Shown here in pieces: positions 36,066-44,288 of a stretch of 64,000 nucleotides of DNA (the first letter of the stretch is position 1; every line of letters starts with the position of its first letter). The notes beneath the pieces are model-generated. The model saw only the letters and a list, made by a program, of their open reading frames with translations. It did no database searches and was not told where the DNA came from. The translations under genes were made by a program, and so were the position numbers. The DNA is from Flavobacteriaceae bacterium (GTDB lineage: Bacteria; Bacteroidota; Bacteroidia; Flavobacteriales; Flavobacteriaceae), in the NCBI GenBank assembly GCA_027490305.1, contig JAIXYI010000050.1:1-64000 (forward strand), in the 5' to 3' direction.

Positions 36066-38566
36066 TGAAAGCAACCTACCTAATTCGTATGGCAGCCCTT
36101 TTGGTCTTCGGATGGACGTCGGCACAAACGGCCTCAATCAGCGGTGTCGTGACCTCAGACGGCAAGACCCCCGAAGCCAATGTAAATGTATCCCTTAAAG
36201 GAACCACGGTCGGTTCGGTGACCGACGCCCAGGGTTTTTATGAAATCCGCAACATCCAGCCTGGCACGTATACCCTTCGTATTACCTCTATCGGCTTTGC
36301 CGCCCGTGAGCGCGCCATCGCCTTGAAAGCGGGCGAGCAGTTGGTCGAGAATATCACGCTGACCACAACCGCCGAAAACCTCGCGGAGGTATCGGTAGAA
36401 GGTGCCGCGCGGAAGAACCCTTTTGGGCGTAGGGAAAGTGCGTATGTGTCGAAGATGCCTTTGAAAGACATTGAGAACCCGCAGGTATACAACACCATTT
36501 CGGCTGAGTTGCTGAAAGAGCAGGTGGTGACCAACTTTGACGATGCCCTCAAAAACGCCCCCGGTATCGATAAACTTTGGGAATCTACCGGACGCGGCGG
36601 CGATGGCGCGGGCTATTTCTCCTTGCGTGGTTTTGCGGTGCAGCCGACGATGATTAATGGTCTTCCGGCGCTGACGGCTGGTTCTCCTGACCTGGCAAAT
36701 GTTGAGCGTATCGAAGTTATCAAAGGGCCTTCTGGCACGTTGTTCGGCAGTTCCCTTATTTCATATGGCGGGTTGATCAACCTCACGAGCAAACGTCCGT
36801 ATGAGTATTTCGGCGGCAACATTTCGTATATGGGCGGCACCTTCGGCCTGAATCGCGTTACCGCCGACATCAATTCACCTATTGGCGAGTCGAACAAAGC
36901 GTTTTTACGTGTGAACACGGCCTTCCAGCGCGAGGCGTCATTCCAGGATGCCGGGTTCCGTCGCTCGTTCTTCTTCGCTCCGACACTGGCCTACAAAGTG
37001 AACGATAAGATTCGGTTTGATGTGAATGCGGAATTCTACAACGGCCGCAACACCAACCAAACCATGCTGTTCCTTGATCGTTTCTCACCCCTTCGTGCTA
37101 CGAACATCGATGAATTGGGCTACGACCGCAAACGTTCTTACACCAGCAACGACCTGTACATCGATACCCCGACGTACAACCTTCAGGGGCAAATGACGTA
37201 TAAAATCAACGGTAACTGGACCTCCCAAACCGCCATCTCCCGCAGCTCGTCGCAGTCGAAAGGGTACTATTCGTATCTCTACGAAGGCACGAGTTTCATT
37301 GAAGCGGCTGCCGGTACGTCGCTTGACGGCATCATACTCGGGCGCTACACCAGCAAACAGGATTTTGAGACCATCGGAACGGATATCCAGCAAAATTTCA
37401 TCGGAGAATTCCAGATTGGGAAATTCAAGAACAAGTTCGTCGGCGGACTCGACTACCTGAACCTGAACCAGGTATCCAACAGCACCGGTTATGGTGCACA
37501 GGGGTATGTGAACCTGGGTGTGGATGAAGCGATTTTCCAATCGCTGTTGCCCGCTCTTCACGGCACTACTATTCCCATCGGCGGTGCGGTAGGTGATTCA
37601 GGCGTGCTGACACAGGCCGGTGCCGATGCCGGTATCGCGGCTTTGGGCAACAGCAGTGCGCGTCCGTACAAAACCAAACAGGAGATTTTCAGCGCCTACG
37701 CATCAAACGTGTTTTACCTGTTGCCGAACCTGTCGGCCATGGCCAGTATCCGCGTTGACCGTTTCAATAACGAAGGTAACCTGTCGACCGACGCCGACAA
37801 CTACGACCAAACCGCCTGGTCGCCGAAATTCGGAGTGGTGTACCAGCCCATCCAAGATAAAATGGCCCTTTTTGCCAACTACCTCAACGGATTCTCGAAC
37901 GTAGCGCCGGCCTCGGATATCGTCGGTGGCACCACCATCCCGCGTACGTTTAATCCAGAGCACGCCGAGCAGTTTGAATTCGGTGCCAAAGTGAACTTCC
38001 TCAATGACCGTGTTACCGGTTCTATCAGCTACTATAACATCGACGTGCGCGATATGGTGTATACGATTTACGCGGATAATGCGACACCATTTCCTGACCA
38101 AATCAATGTGCAAAACGGCCGCCAACGCAGCAAAGGCATCGAGGTAAGCCTGACCGCCAACCCGATTGACGGACTGAACATCATCGCGGGTTACAGCTAT
38201 AACGAAAGCAAGCTCATCGAAGGCGATCCGGATTTCCAGGGTAACCGTCCCGAAAGCGCAGGGCCGCAAAACCTGGCCAACCTTTGGGCAAGCTACCGCT
38301 TTGGTGCGGGTGCACTGAAAGGTTTTGGACTGGGCTTCGGCGGGAATTACGCGAGCGAAAACAAGATCATGAACCGCAACCTGGCCGGCACCTTCCGCCT
38401 TCCGGAGTACACAGTGTTGAATGCGTCCGCTTTTTACGACCTCGAAGCGTTCCGCTTTACCGTGAAAGTCGACAACCTCACACAAGAGGCTTACTATAAG
38501 GGCTGGTCGACCATCAGTCCGCAACGCCCGCGCGTGTTCTCAGCCGGTATCACCTACAATTTCTAA
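36065..38566 (+). CDS. TonB-dependent siderophore receptor
   Basis: The protein has 833 residues. It has a signal peptide (ending near WTSAQ), a carboxypeptidase-regulatory domain about 24-110, a plug about 130-250 (NAPGIDKLWESTGRGGDGAGYFSLRGF in parts; IEVIKGPSGTLFG) and a barrel ending RPRVFSAGITYNF. The IKGPSGTLFG plug motif and barrel style match FhuE/FpvA-type ferric siderophore receptors. Downstream are two small membrane proteins and a PepSY protein, a known iron-acquisition set. Operator boxes upstream support iron control. Confidence 0.92.
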   Translation: MKATYLIRMAALLVFGWTSAQTASISGVVTSDGKTPEANVNVSLKGTTVGSVTDAQGFYEIRNIQPGTYTLRITSIGFAARERAIALKAGEQLVENITLTTTAENLAEVSVEGAARKNPFGRRESAYVSKMPLKDIENPQVYNTISAELLKEQVVTNFDDALKNAPGIDKLWESTGRGGDGAGYFSLRGFAVQPTMINGLPALTAGSPDLANVERIEVIKGPSGTLFGSSLISYGGLINLTSKRPYEYFGGNISYMGGTFGLNRVTADINSPIGESNKAFLRVNTAFQREASFQDAGFRRSFFFAPTLAYKVNDKIRFDVNAEFYNGRNTNQTMLFLDRFSPLRATNIDELGYDRKRSYTSNDLYIDTPTYNLQGQMTYKINGNWTSQTAISRSSSQSKGYYSYLYEGTSFIEAAAGTSLDGIILGRYTSKQDFETIGTDIQQNFIGEFQIGKFKNKFVGGLDYLNLNQVSNSTGYGAQGYVNLGVDEAIFQSLLPALHGTTIPIGGAVGDSGVLTQAGADAGIAALGNSSARPYKTKQEIFSAYASNVFYLLPNLSAMASIRVDRFNNEGNLSTDADNYDQTAWSPKFGVVYQPIQDKMALFANYLNGFSNVAPASDIVGGTTIPRTFNPEHAEQFEFGAKVNFLNDRVTGSISYYNIDVRDMVYTIYADNATPFPDQINVQNGRQRSKGIEVSLTANPIDGLNIIAGYSYNESKLIEGDPDFQGNRPESAGPQNLANLWASYRFGAGALKGFGLGFGGNYASENKIMNRNLAGTFRLPEYTVLNASAFYDLEAFRFTVKVDNLTQEAYYKGWSTISPQRPRVFSAGITYNF

Positions 38567-38573
38567 TCCCAAC

Positions 38574-38604
38574 AGGACCTGCCCGTATGTGGCAGGTCCT
38601 TTTA
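38574..38604 (+). terminator. Hairpin with T-run after the siderophore receptor
   Basis: AGGACCTGCC (38574-38583) pairs perfectly with GGCAGGTCCT (38591-38600), then TTTTAG. The loop contains an ATG (38587) that opens the same frame as the next gene, so the hairpin may end most transcripts and also mask that start. Confidence 0.8.
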
Positions 38605-38610
38605 GTTCCT

Positions 38611-38937
38611 ATGCTGACGCTTACGGTCTTTTTAACGACGTTGTCTTTTTTGCTGTGGTATACGACCTCCACAAAGACACCTCCTTTGCATCCGGTACTT
38701 TCAAAAAGGAAGTGGCCCCGCGGGTTCGTTCGACTCGTGGCTTTTGGTGTTTTGGCCCTGTCGATATGTACTTCGGTTAGTGGCTACGGAGCGGTCGCCG
38801 GCGTGTTGGTGGCTGTCATCGTGCTTATGGCGGTGGGCGGAAGTATGGTGTTGCTTGTGCCCTTGCGCGTCGTTCGATGGCCGCAACTGGCCGTCTTGTT
38901 TCTTGGCGTATTCCTTATCGAAATCCTTTTTGCCTGA
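38611..38937 (+). CDS. Small membrane protein, DUF3325-like
   Basis: The protein has 108 residues from the ATG at 38611. An in-frame ATG at 38587 lies in the terminator loop and is less likely. Hydrophobic segments are at the N-terminus (TVFLTTLSFLLWYTT), in the middle (LVAFGVLALSICTSVSGYG, AVAGVLVAVIVLMAVGG) and at the C-terminus (LAVLFLGVFLIEILFA). Position between a siderophore receptor and a PepSY gene, and size, match the DUF3325 proteins of iron operons. The family assignment rests mainly on context. Its stop overlaps the next start (TGATG). Confidence 0.65.
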   Translation: MLTLTVFLTTLSFLLWYTTSTKTPPLHPVLSKRKWPRGFVRLVAFGVLALSICTSVSGYGAVAGVLVAVIVLMAVGGSMVLLVPLRVVRWPQLAVLFLGVFLIEILFA

Positions 38938-39230
38938 TGCCTGCGAATCCGAAATACCTCACGACCTCCACCCGTCAACGCGTGTTGAAAATCACCGCTG
39001 CCATTTTGGGCGGCTACCTCGTGTCGACCTCCTTCCATCTGGCACTTGCCGCCTGGTTCGACAAACCGACCGTGATTATCACTTCCGCTTTCACGGGTTT
39101 TTTGCTGTGGGGATCGCTGATGGTGGTCACCTTCCTGGCCGGTAACGGTTGGCGGATCTGGGGTTGGTATTTACTTGTAACCTTCGTCCTTTTGGCGCTG
39201 ACCGCACTGGGCCTTCATTTCAACCACTGA
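38937..39230 (+). CDS. Small membrane protein, DUF3649-like
   Basis: The protein has 97 residues from the ATG at 38937. Three hydrophobic segments are visible (ITAAILGGYLVSTSFHLALA, ITSAFTGFLLWGSLMVVTFL, WYLLVTFVLLALTALGL). The pattern RVLKITAAILGGY with a second helix ending in a tryptophan-rich turn resembles DUF3649 members found with siderophore receptors. It overlaps both neighbours by one base, so the three genes are translationally coupled. Confidence 0.65.
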   Translation: MPANPKYLTTSTRQRVLKITAAILGGYLVSTSFHLALAAWFDKPTVIITSAFTGFLLWGSLMVVTFLAGNGWRIWGWYLLVTFVLLALTALGLHFNH

Positions 39231-40774
39231 TGGACAACCGGAATTATAACGTCTTTTTCCACCTGCATACCGTCAGCGGTATCGTGATCAGCGTATTGGT
39301 CTACGTGATTTTCTTTGCCGGATCGTTTTCGTTTTTTCGGGATGACATCGTCAACTGGGAGCGGAACGAGTCGCCGAATACTTCCGACGCCATCCACACC
39401 GACTACGATCTCGCGCTTCGCCGTCTTGACTCGGCTCATGCCCTTTACGGCCGCGAGGTCGAGATCCGGCGGTTCTTTGCAGAGGAGAATCTGGGCGTGA
39501 GTCTGGAGCCGTCGAAAGATACCGTGGCCAATCCGAAAGGGAAGGCGGGCGCTTTTTTCTACTACCACAGCAAAACCGGAAAGACGCAAACCTATGAGGA
39601 TTCCTATACATTGGGCGAGTTTCTGTATCGCCTGCATTTTTTCGCCCAGGTGCCAACGGGCTATTACCTGTCGGGTTTCACGGCGCTGTTCCTGCTTTTT
39701 GCTTTGTTGACCGGTATTTTGATCCACTGGAAGAAAATCATTTCGAACTTTTTTGTCTTCCGCCCCAAAGAAAAACTCAAGACCTTGTGGACGGATGCCC
39801 ATACGGCGCTCGGCGTGATAGGATTGCCGTTCCAGTTGGTGTATGCTATTACCGGTGCGTTCTTTATGATCAAGGCGCTGCTGATCGCGCCTAATCTCGT
39901 GGCGTTTTTCGACAACGACCAGAAGAAGTTCTATGAAACACTTGGGTACGGCCACGCCTCCGTTCCGTTTGCCGGGGAAAAGCTCGCCAAATGGCCGTCG
40001 TTTGGACCATTGGCCGCCTCGGTCGAACAGAGGTGGAAGGGCTTCCAGATTACGGAATTGCACATCGTGAACTTTGGAGACCGCTCGATGCAGGTGACGT
40101 TTGAGGGAAGCATCCCGAAGACGGAGAAATTTGTAGGTCGGGGTGCGGTGACCTTCGATGCTAATGGACGCGAACTTCGCGTGGAGAATCCCTACCGCGG
40201 TGTTTCTTATGTGGAGACGGTGAAAGACGTACTGTACCGCCTGCATTATGGCGATTACGCCGGTTACGGACTGCGCCTCGTCAGCTTCCTGATGGGACTG
40301 TCGGGCTGTGTCGTGGTGCTGTCGGGCGTGATGATTTGGTTAACAGCACGGAATAAAAAGAAACTACCCGAAGCCAAACGGCGCTTCAACGAACGGGTGG
40401 CACGGGTGTACCTCGCGATCTGTCTCCCGATGCTACCGGTCACCGCTTTGGCCTTTGTGATCGTGAAACTGTTTCCGATGCGTGGGGCGGCGTTCCTGTA
40501 TACCTTCTACTTCCTTACGTGGCTGGCTGCGGCCATTTTCTTTATTTGGAAAGCCGATAATCGCTTTACGAATCGGGCCTCGCTCGTGGTGACTACCGTT
40601 TTAGGCGCCGTAATTCCATTAATCGACGGACTCACCACGGGTAATTGGCTTTGGACATCGGTAGCAACGGGACACGTGCAGTCGTTTGTAGTCGACCTGT
40701 TATGGTGGGTGTTGGCGGTAGTAGCGGGGTATGGGGTTTGGAGAAGTGGGAAGAAAGTGGGCAGTGGTCAGTAG
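39230..40774 (+). CDS. PepSY-associated membrane protein, putative ferri-siderophore reductase
   Basis: The protein has 514 residues from the ATG at 39230, overlapping the previous stop. It has an N-terminal membrane helix (HTVSGIVISVLVYVIFFAGSFSFF), a large periplasmic region, further helices at LSGFTALFLLFALLTGILIHW, and a conserved HTALGVIGLPFQLVYAITGAFF with His. More helices follow in the C-terminal third. PepSY_TM proteins near TonB siderophore receptors are linked to iron reduction and release in the periplasm; this role is inferred. The last codons (VGSGQ) and the TAG stop lie in a dispersed repeat at 40755-40790, so the 3' end seems to have been altered by it. Confidence 0.85.
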   Translation: MDNRNYNVFFHLHTVSGIVISVLVYVIFFAGSFSFFRDDIVNWERNESPNTSDAIHTDYDLALRRLDSAHALYGREVEIRRFFAEENLGVSLEPSKDTVANPKGKAGAFFYYHSKTGKTQTYEDSYTLGEFLYRLHFFAQVPTGYYLSGFTALFLLFALLTGILIHWKKIISNFFVFRPKEKLKTLWTDAHTALGVIGLPFQLVYAITGAFFMIKALLIAPNLVAFFDNDQKKFYETLGYGHASVPFAGEKLAKWPSFGPLAASVEQRWKGFQITELHIVNFGDRSMQVTFEGSIPKTEKFVGRGAVTFDANGRELRVENPYRGVSYVETVKDVLYRLHYGDYAGYGLRLVSFLMGLSGCVVVLSGVMIWLTARNKKKLPEAKRRFNERVARVYLAICLPMLPVTALAFVIVKLFPMRGAAFLYTFYFLTWLAAAIFFIWKADNRFTNRASLVVTTVLGAVIPLIDGLTTGNWLWTSVATGHVQSFVVDLLWWVLAVVAGYGVWRSGKKVGSGQ

Positions 40775-40787
40775 GCAGTGGGCGGTG
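40771..40787. repeat. Left copy of 17-bp direct repeat
   Basis: GTAGGCAGTGGGCGGTG, identical to 41901-41917. It sits in a longer run of CAGT/GGGC units and supplies the stop codon of the PepSY gene. Confidence 0.75.
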
Positions 40788-40839
40788 GTTGGACGCGCAT
40801 TCACACATTTACGCCTTTATTCCGGGGAAGTACGCTGTC

Positions 40840-41454
40840 TTACGTACGTTGCTTTATTGTCCCCCTATCCATTAAAATAATCCTCGTTGACAACGCTGAA
40901 ATGATGTCAACATTATGATCAGAAATAAGAAAGCCCTTTTGCTCCTTTTTTGCGGTTATGCTCTTAACCAAATGCTCGATTGCGTGGGGTGCGAGGCCGG
41001 CGAAGGGTTCGTCCAATAATGAAAAGCGTGCGTTAGACGCTAGTACCGCCTTAGCCTCAATATACCGCCGTTGCCCGAAAGACAGTTCGTCGAGTTTTTG
41101 GTTTCCCGGCCCAACGATTTCCTCGTCTTCTGGCGTGAATGCGGAAGATACACCATAGGCAGCCAGGAACTGGTCTATTGTCAGATGTTTGGGCGCGAAG
41201 TTGGATTGCGGAAGATAGGTGATGCATCCGTTTATTTCGAATAACGGCTTTTGAATGACATTTCCATTAAACCGGATGAACTTATTCTGCGGCTCGACTA
41301 TCCCAAAAATAATCTTCATCAACGTGGTTTTCCCAGATCCATTCCTTCCTACCAGCCCAATAACATCAGAGGTCGATAGCTTCAGGTAAACATCTGAAAT
41401 GAGTGTCTTATCAGACACTTTATGGATAACGCTGTCTATCTCTAATACATCCAT
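40840..41454 (-). CDS. ABC transporter ATP-binding protein
   Basis: The protein has 204 residues, a single nucleotide-binding domain. Walker A is GLVGRNGSGKTTLMKI, the Q-loop region is TYLPQSNF, the signature is DELSFGQRRYIEAKAVL, Walker B is FSLLDEPFAGL and the switch His is in LISDHNVD. It has no membrane part. It overlaps the next gene upstream, which encodes a small membrane protein and is the only candidate partner. Base composition is visibly more AT-rich than flanking genes, suggesting acquisition. The substrate is unknown; self-protection or export of a small molecule is possible. Confidence 0.88.
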   Translation of the reverse strand: MDVLEIDSVIHKVSDKTLISDVYLKLSTSDVIGLVGRNGSGKTTLMKIIFGIVEPQNKFIRFNGNVIQKPLFEINGCITYLPQSNFAPKHLTIDQFLAAYGVSSAFTPEDEEIVGPGNQKLDELSFGQRRYIEAKAVLASNARFSLLDEPFAGLAPHAIEHLVKSITAKKEQKGFLISDHNVDIISALSTRIILMDRGTIKQRT

Positions 41455-41762
41455 TGTGCTACGAAAGCTAAAAAAACGAAGACTATGTTAACCAGCAATG
41501 AAACCATCAGAAGTGAAGTGGGTTTGATCGAAGCGTTTTGATAGAACACAAACGGTTCCTTTTTGAATTGTGTCCTAAAGTAAAAAGTTAGGAATGGAAA
41601 GGCTAACATCGACAACACAAAAGCGCCCCAATTCACGATTAGCAGAAGGGCCGGAGCAAGTAAGAGCATGGTTATTTCGCTCCGGTAGTAAATAAAGTAA
41701 AGGCTTCTTTTGCGCATCATATCATCCTTAGTGCATATATCATGGGAAAGGTAGCAATTCAA
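41442..41762 (-). CDS. Small membrane protein partner of the ABC ATPase
   Basis: The frame gives 106 residues; the real start may be the MMRKRS methionines at 41720 (92 residues). Two or three hydrophobic helices are visible (TMLLLAPALLLIVNWGAFVL, FVLSMLAFPFLTFYF, LLMVSLLVNIVFVFLAFVA). Its end overlaps the ATPase start by 13 bases. It could be a minimal transmembrane subunit, but it is far shorter than usual ABC permeases. No recognised domain. Confidence 0.65.
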   Translation of the reverse strand: MNCYLSHDICTKDDMMRKRSLYFIYYRSEITMLLLAPALLLIVNWGAFVLSMLAFPFLTFYFRTQFKKEPFVFYQNASIKPTSLLMVSLLVNIVFVFLAFVAQWMY

Positions 41763-42346
41763 ACGAAACTAGCCTCTGGCTGATTTATTGTATAACTCAG
41801 AGAGTTTACTTCCCCCATTCATAGAGACCCAATAGCACAGACATCCCTTCTGTGCCATCGGGTGTTCGAGAAGTATTCAGTCGCAGTCACAGTCGCAGGG
41901 GTAGGCAGTGGGCGGTGCAGTTGAAGTGGACATTTATTCGGATTTCGCGTGGGTGATTCCTCGTAAAACAACGATACAGATTCGCAAATACATCCTGATA
42001 TAGTCATTTGGATATCATCCCTGATTCATCCTTTTTAACTCCGTTCAAGTGTGCTGGGGATCCGTTCCGGATTACCCGGTGTGATTGCGCAAACAAGTAG
42101 CGCTTGTTGCGCTCGTGTCGTGTAGCAGCGCAATGGTTTTTCCGGTTATCTGCCGCTTTATCCGGGATATATTTATTAATGAATCGGTAACAATTTTTTT
42201 GAATCTAGCGGACAAATAACAAATAATTGTAAAGTTTTAAAAATGACCTGAATACGACCGTAAAAATGCAGTTACTTTGACTTGCGCCGACAGAATATCC
42301 TTAGGAAACTTCCTACGATGGTCGCGCTCATTTTTACCATCGGGTT
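41763..42346. other. 584-bp intergenic region before the glycan cluster
   Basis: I see no credible gene. It holds a hairpin, GCACAGA (41835-41841) with TCTGTGC (41849-41855), the low-complexity CAGTCG/CAGTCA run (41877-41897), the right 17-bp repeat, and a strongly AT-rich stretch (42170-42275) with a degenerate TACTTTG at about 42274 that may serve the glycosyltransferase gene. Confidence 0.6.
41901..41917. repeat. Right copy of 17-bp direct repeat
   Basis: GTAGGCAGTGGGCGGTG, same sequence and orientation as 40771-40787, 1130 bp apart. It is preceded by a run of CAGTCG and CAGTCA units. The pair brackets the ABC/membrane gene module. Confidence 0.75.
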
Positions 42347-43561
42347 ATGCTGCAAAAGAAACTTATTCGGGTTACCACTGTGCCGTTATCCATCGACAAA
42401 CTATTGACAGGCCAGTTACGGTTTCTCAGCAGTTTCTTCGATGTGATGGCGGTTTCGTCTGATCTTGAATACCTCAAGCGCTGTGCCGAACGGGAAGGCG
42501 TTCGCTATGCCGCGATCGACATGACCCGGGGCATAACGCCACTTAAAGACTTCGTAGCCTTAGTGCGATTCGTTTTTCTCTTTTATAAAGAGCGTCCTTT
42601 TATCGTCCATTCCCAAACGCCTAAGGCCGGCCTTCTGGCCATGATCGCAGCGAAAGTAACGGGCGTTCCCGTGCGGTTGCATACCGTAGGAGGTCTTCCA
42701 CTAATGAAAGCTACGGGTATGAAGCAAAAACTCCTGATAGCAATTGAACAATTGACCTATCGCTGTGCCCATCGGGTATATGTGAATTCCCATGGTTTGT
42801 CGGCCTACATGCTGTCGCACGGACTTATCCGACCTGAAAAGTTAGAAGTTCTCGGTAACGGCAGTACGAATGGCGTTGACACGCACTTTTTTTCACGTGA
42901 AAACGTCCTTCCTTCCCATACATCGCAATTGCGGGAGCAGTTGGGTATCGACGCCGACGACTTTGTGACGGTATTTGTCGGCCGGATCGTCAAAGACAAG
43001 GGAATCGTCGAACTGGTAGACGCCTTTCTTAAGGTCGCCGCCAAATACGAAAAAGTCAAACTGTTACTGGTTGGCATGGAAGAGCCGGAAACGGATCCGC
43101 TTCCGAAGCAAACGCTAAGTAAAATCGCGGGTAATCAGGCAATTATCAGCGTCGGCTTCAAAGACGACGTACGGCCCTATCTCGCTATGGGCAATGTGCT
43201 TGTTTTACCGTCGTATCGCGAGGGCTTCCCGAACGTGGTGCTACAGGCCGGTTCGATGGAACTGCCTGTCATTGCCACGAATATCAATGGATGTAATGAG
43301 ATTATTGTCGACGGCGTGAGCGGTCTTTTGGTTCCGGTAAAGAATACCCTGGCCATCCAACACGCCATACTTCGATTGCTGAATGAACCGGAGTTATCAC
43401 AGCAAATGGGCAGAAGCGCGCGCGAACGGATAATCGCTTTTTATGGACAGGCCTATTTATGGAAGCAAATAGCCCATCAGTATGCGCTTTTTGAACAAAA
43501 AGTGACGAATCCGGGGGTCGAACACCAAGGCACCGATGCTATTGGAGCACACGCGAAATGA
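42347..43561 (+). CDS. Family 4 glycosyltransferase, CapM/PglA-like
   Basis: The protein has 404 residues with a GT-B fold. The N-terminal acceptor half has HSQTPKAGLLAMIAAKVTGVPVR and VLGNGSTNGVD. The C-terminal nucleotide-sugar half has VFVGRIVKDKGIVELVDAF and the EX7E motif region SYREGFPNVVLQAGSMELPV. It builds a surface glycan on a lipid carrier; donor and acceptor are unknown. It is followed 39 bp later by a NeuD/PglD-type acetyltransferase gene. Confidence 0.9.
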   Translation: MLQKKLIRVTTVPLSIDKLLTGQLRFLSSFFDVMAVSSDLEYLKRCAEREGVRYAAIDMTRGITPLKDFVALVRFVFLFYKERPFIVHSQTPKAGLLAMIAAKVTGVPVRLHTVGGLPLMKATGMKQKLLIAIEQLTYRCAHRVYVNSHGLSAYMLSHGLIRPEKLEVLGNGSTNGVDTHFFSRENVLPSHTSQLREQLGIDADDFVTVFVGRIVKDKGIVELVDAFLKVAAKYEKVKLLLVGMEEPETDPLPKQTLSKIAGNQAIISVGFKDDVRPYLAMGNVLVLPSYREGFPNVVLQAGSMELPVIATNINGCNEIIVDGVSGLLVPVKNTLAIQHAILRLLNEPELSQQMGRSARERIIAFYGQAYLWKQIAHQYALFEQKVTNPGVEHQGTDAIGAHAK

Positions 43562-43600
43562 CGAGGTATTTAGGATAGAAATTGTAATGTAAGAAGAAAT

Positions 43601-44260
43601 ATGAACGCAAAAAGTATATGCATTTTTGGAGCGGGCGGACACGGTAAGGTGGTAGCTGAAATCGCCGAGGGCGCAGGTTTTGACGTTTCTGCGTTTTTTG
43701 ACGATTATCCGGTTGACACCACAACGACGGCCGTTCCGGTGTTAAGTTCTATGTATTTGAACAGCGTGTCAATTGACAAACCCTTTATAATTGCCGTTGG
43801 ATCGAATGTGATGCGAAAAGACATCAGTAAACGACTGAGGGGCTTCTCTTTTTTCCGCGCTATTCATCCCACTGCCTTCATCTCGCGTTCGGCCTTCATT
43901 GGTGACGGAACCGTTGTGATGGTGAATGCGATTATCAACGCAAACGCCCGTATTGGCCAGCATGTTATCATCAATTCGGCGGCGATTGTCGAGCACGATT
44001 GTGTGATAGCCGACTTTGTGCATATTTCGCCCAGCGCGACACTGTCAGGGAACGTCGAGGTAGGAAAAGGAAGCCATATCGGTGCCGGTGCTACCATCAA
44101 ACCTGGCGTAAAGATCGGCAAATGGTGTTCGATCGGCGCAGGTGCCGTGATCGTGACGGATATTCCGGACGGAGCGGTTGTTGTAGGCAATCCAGGACGC
44201 ATCCTACGCTTTAACGACTACGAGATTTTCGGGGAAGAAGAGGCAGCCGTAGCGGTTTGA
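43601..44260 (+). CDS. Sugar acetyltransferase, NeuD/PglD family
   Basis: The protein has 219 residues. An N-terminal Rossmann-like domain (ICIFGAGGHGKVVAEIA) is followed by a left-handed beta-helix of hexapeptide repeats (FIGDGTVVMVNAIINANARIG, HVIINSAAIVEHDCVI, VEVGKGSHIGAGATIKPGVKIG). The His in EHDC is the likely catalytic base. Family members acetylate an amino sugar nucleotide or sialic acid. The usual partner genes, aminotransferase and phospho-sugar transferase, are absent here. It converges on wzc with 28 bp between stops. Confidence 0.9.
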   Translation: MNAKSICIFGAGGHGKVVAEIAEGAGFDVSAFFDDYPVDTTTTAVPVLSSMYLNSVSIDKPFIIAVGSNVMRKDISKRLRGFSFFRAIHPTAFISRSAFIGDGTVVMVNAIINANARIGQHVIINSAAIVEHDCVIADFVHISPSATLSGNVEVGKGSHIGAGATIKPGVKIGKWCSIGAGAVIVTDIPDGAVVVGNPGRILRFNDYEIFGEEEAAVAV

Positions 44261-44288
44261 TTATACCGAAAAGAGGCTGCGTTACGGT

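Noticed and set aside
39215..40246. 343-residue minus-strand frame opposite the PepSY gene
   Set aside because: The sense strand encodes a clear membrane protein coupled to its neighbours; the antisense frame has no recognisable domain.
40645..40875. 76-residue plus-strand frame across the PepSY gene end
   Set aside because: It is built largely from the low-complexity CAGT/GGGC repeat and overlaps two better genes.
40755..41917. Insertion sequence or integron
   Set aside because: No transposase or integrase gene and no terminal inverted repeats; only the short direct repeat is seen.
42277..42462. 61-residue frame overlapping the start of the first glycosyltransferase
   Set aside because: It overlaps a clear GT4 gene in another frame and has no recognisable features.
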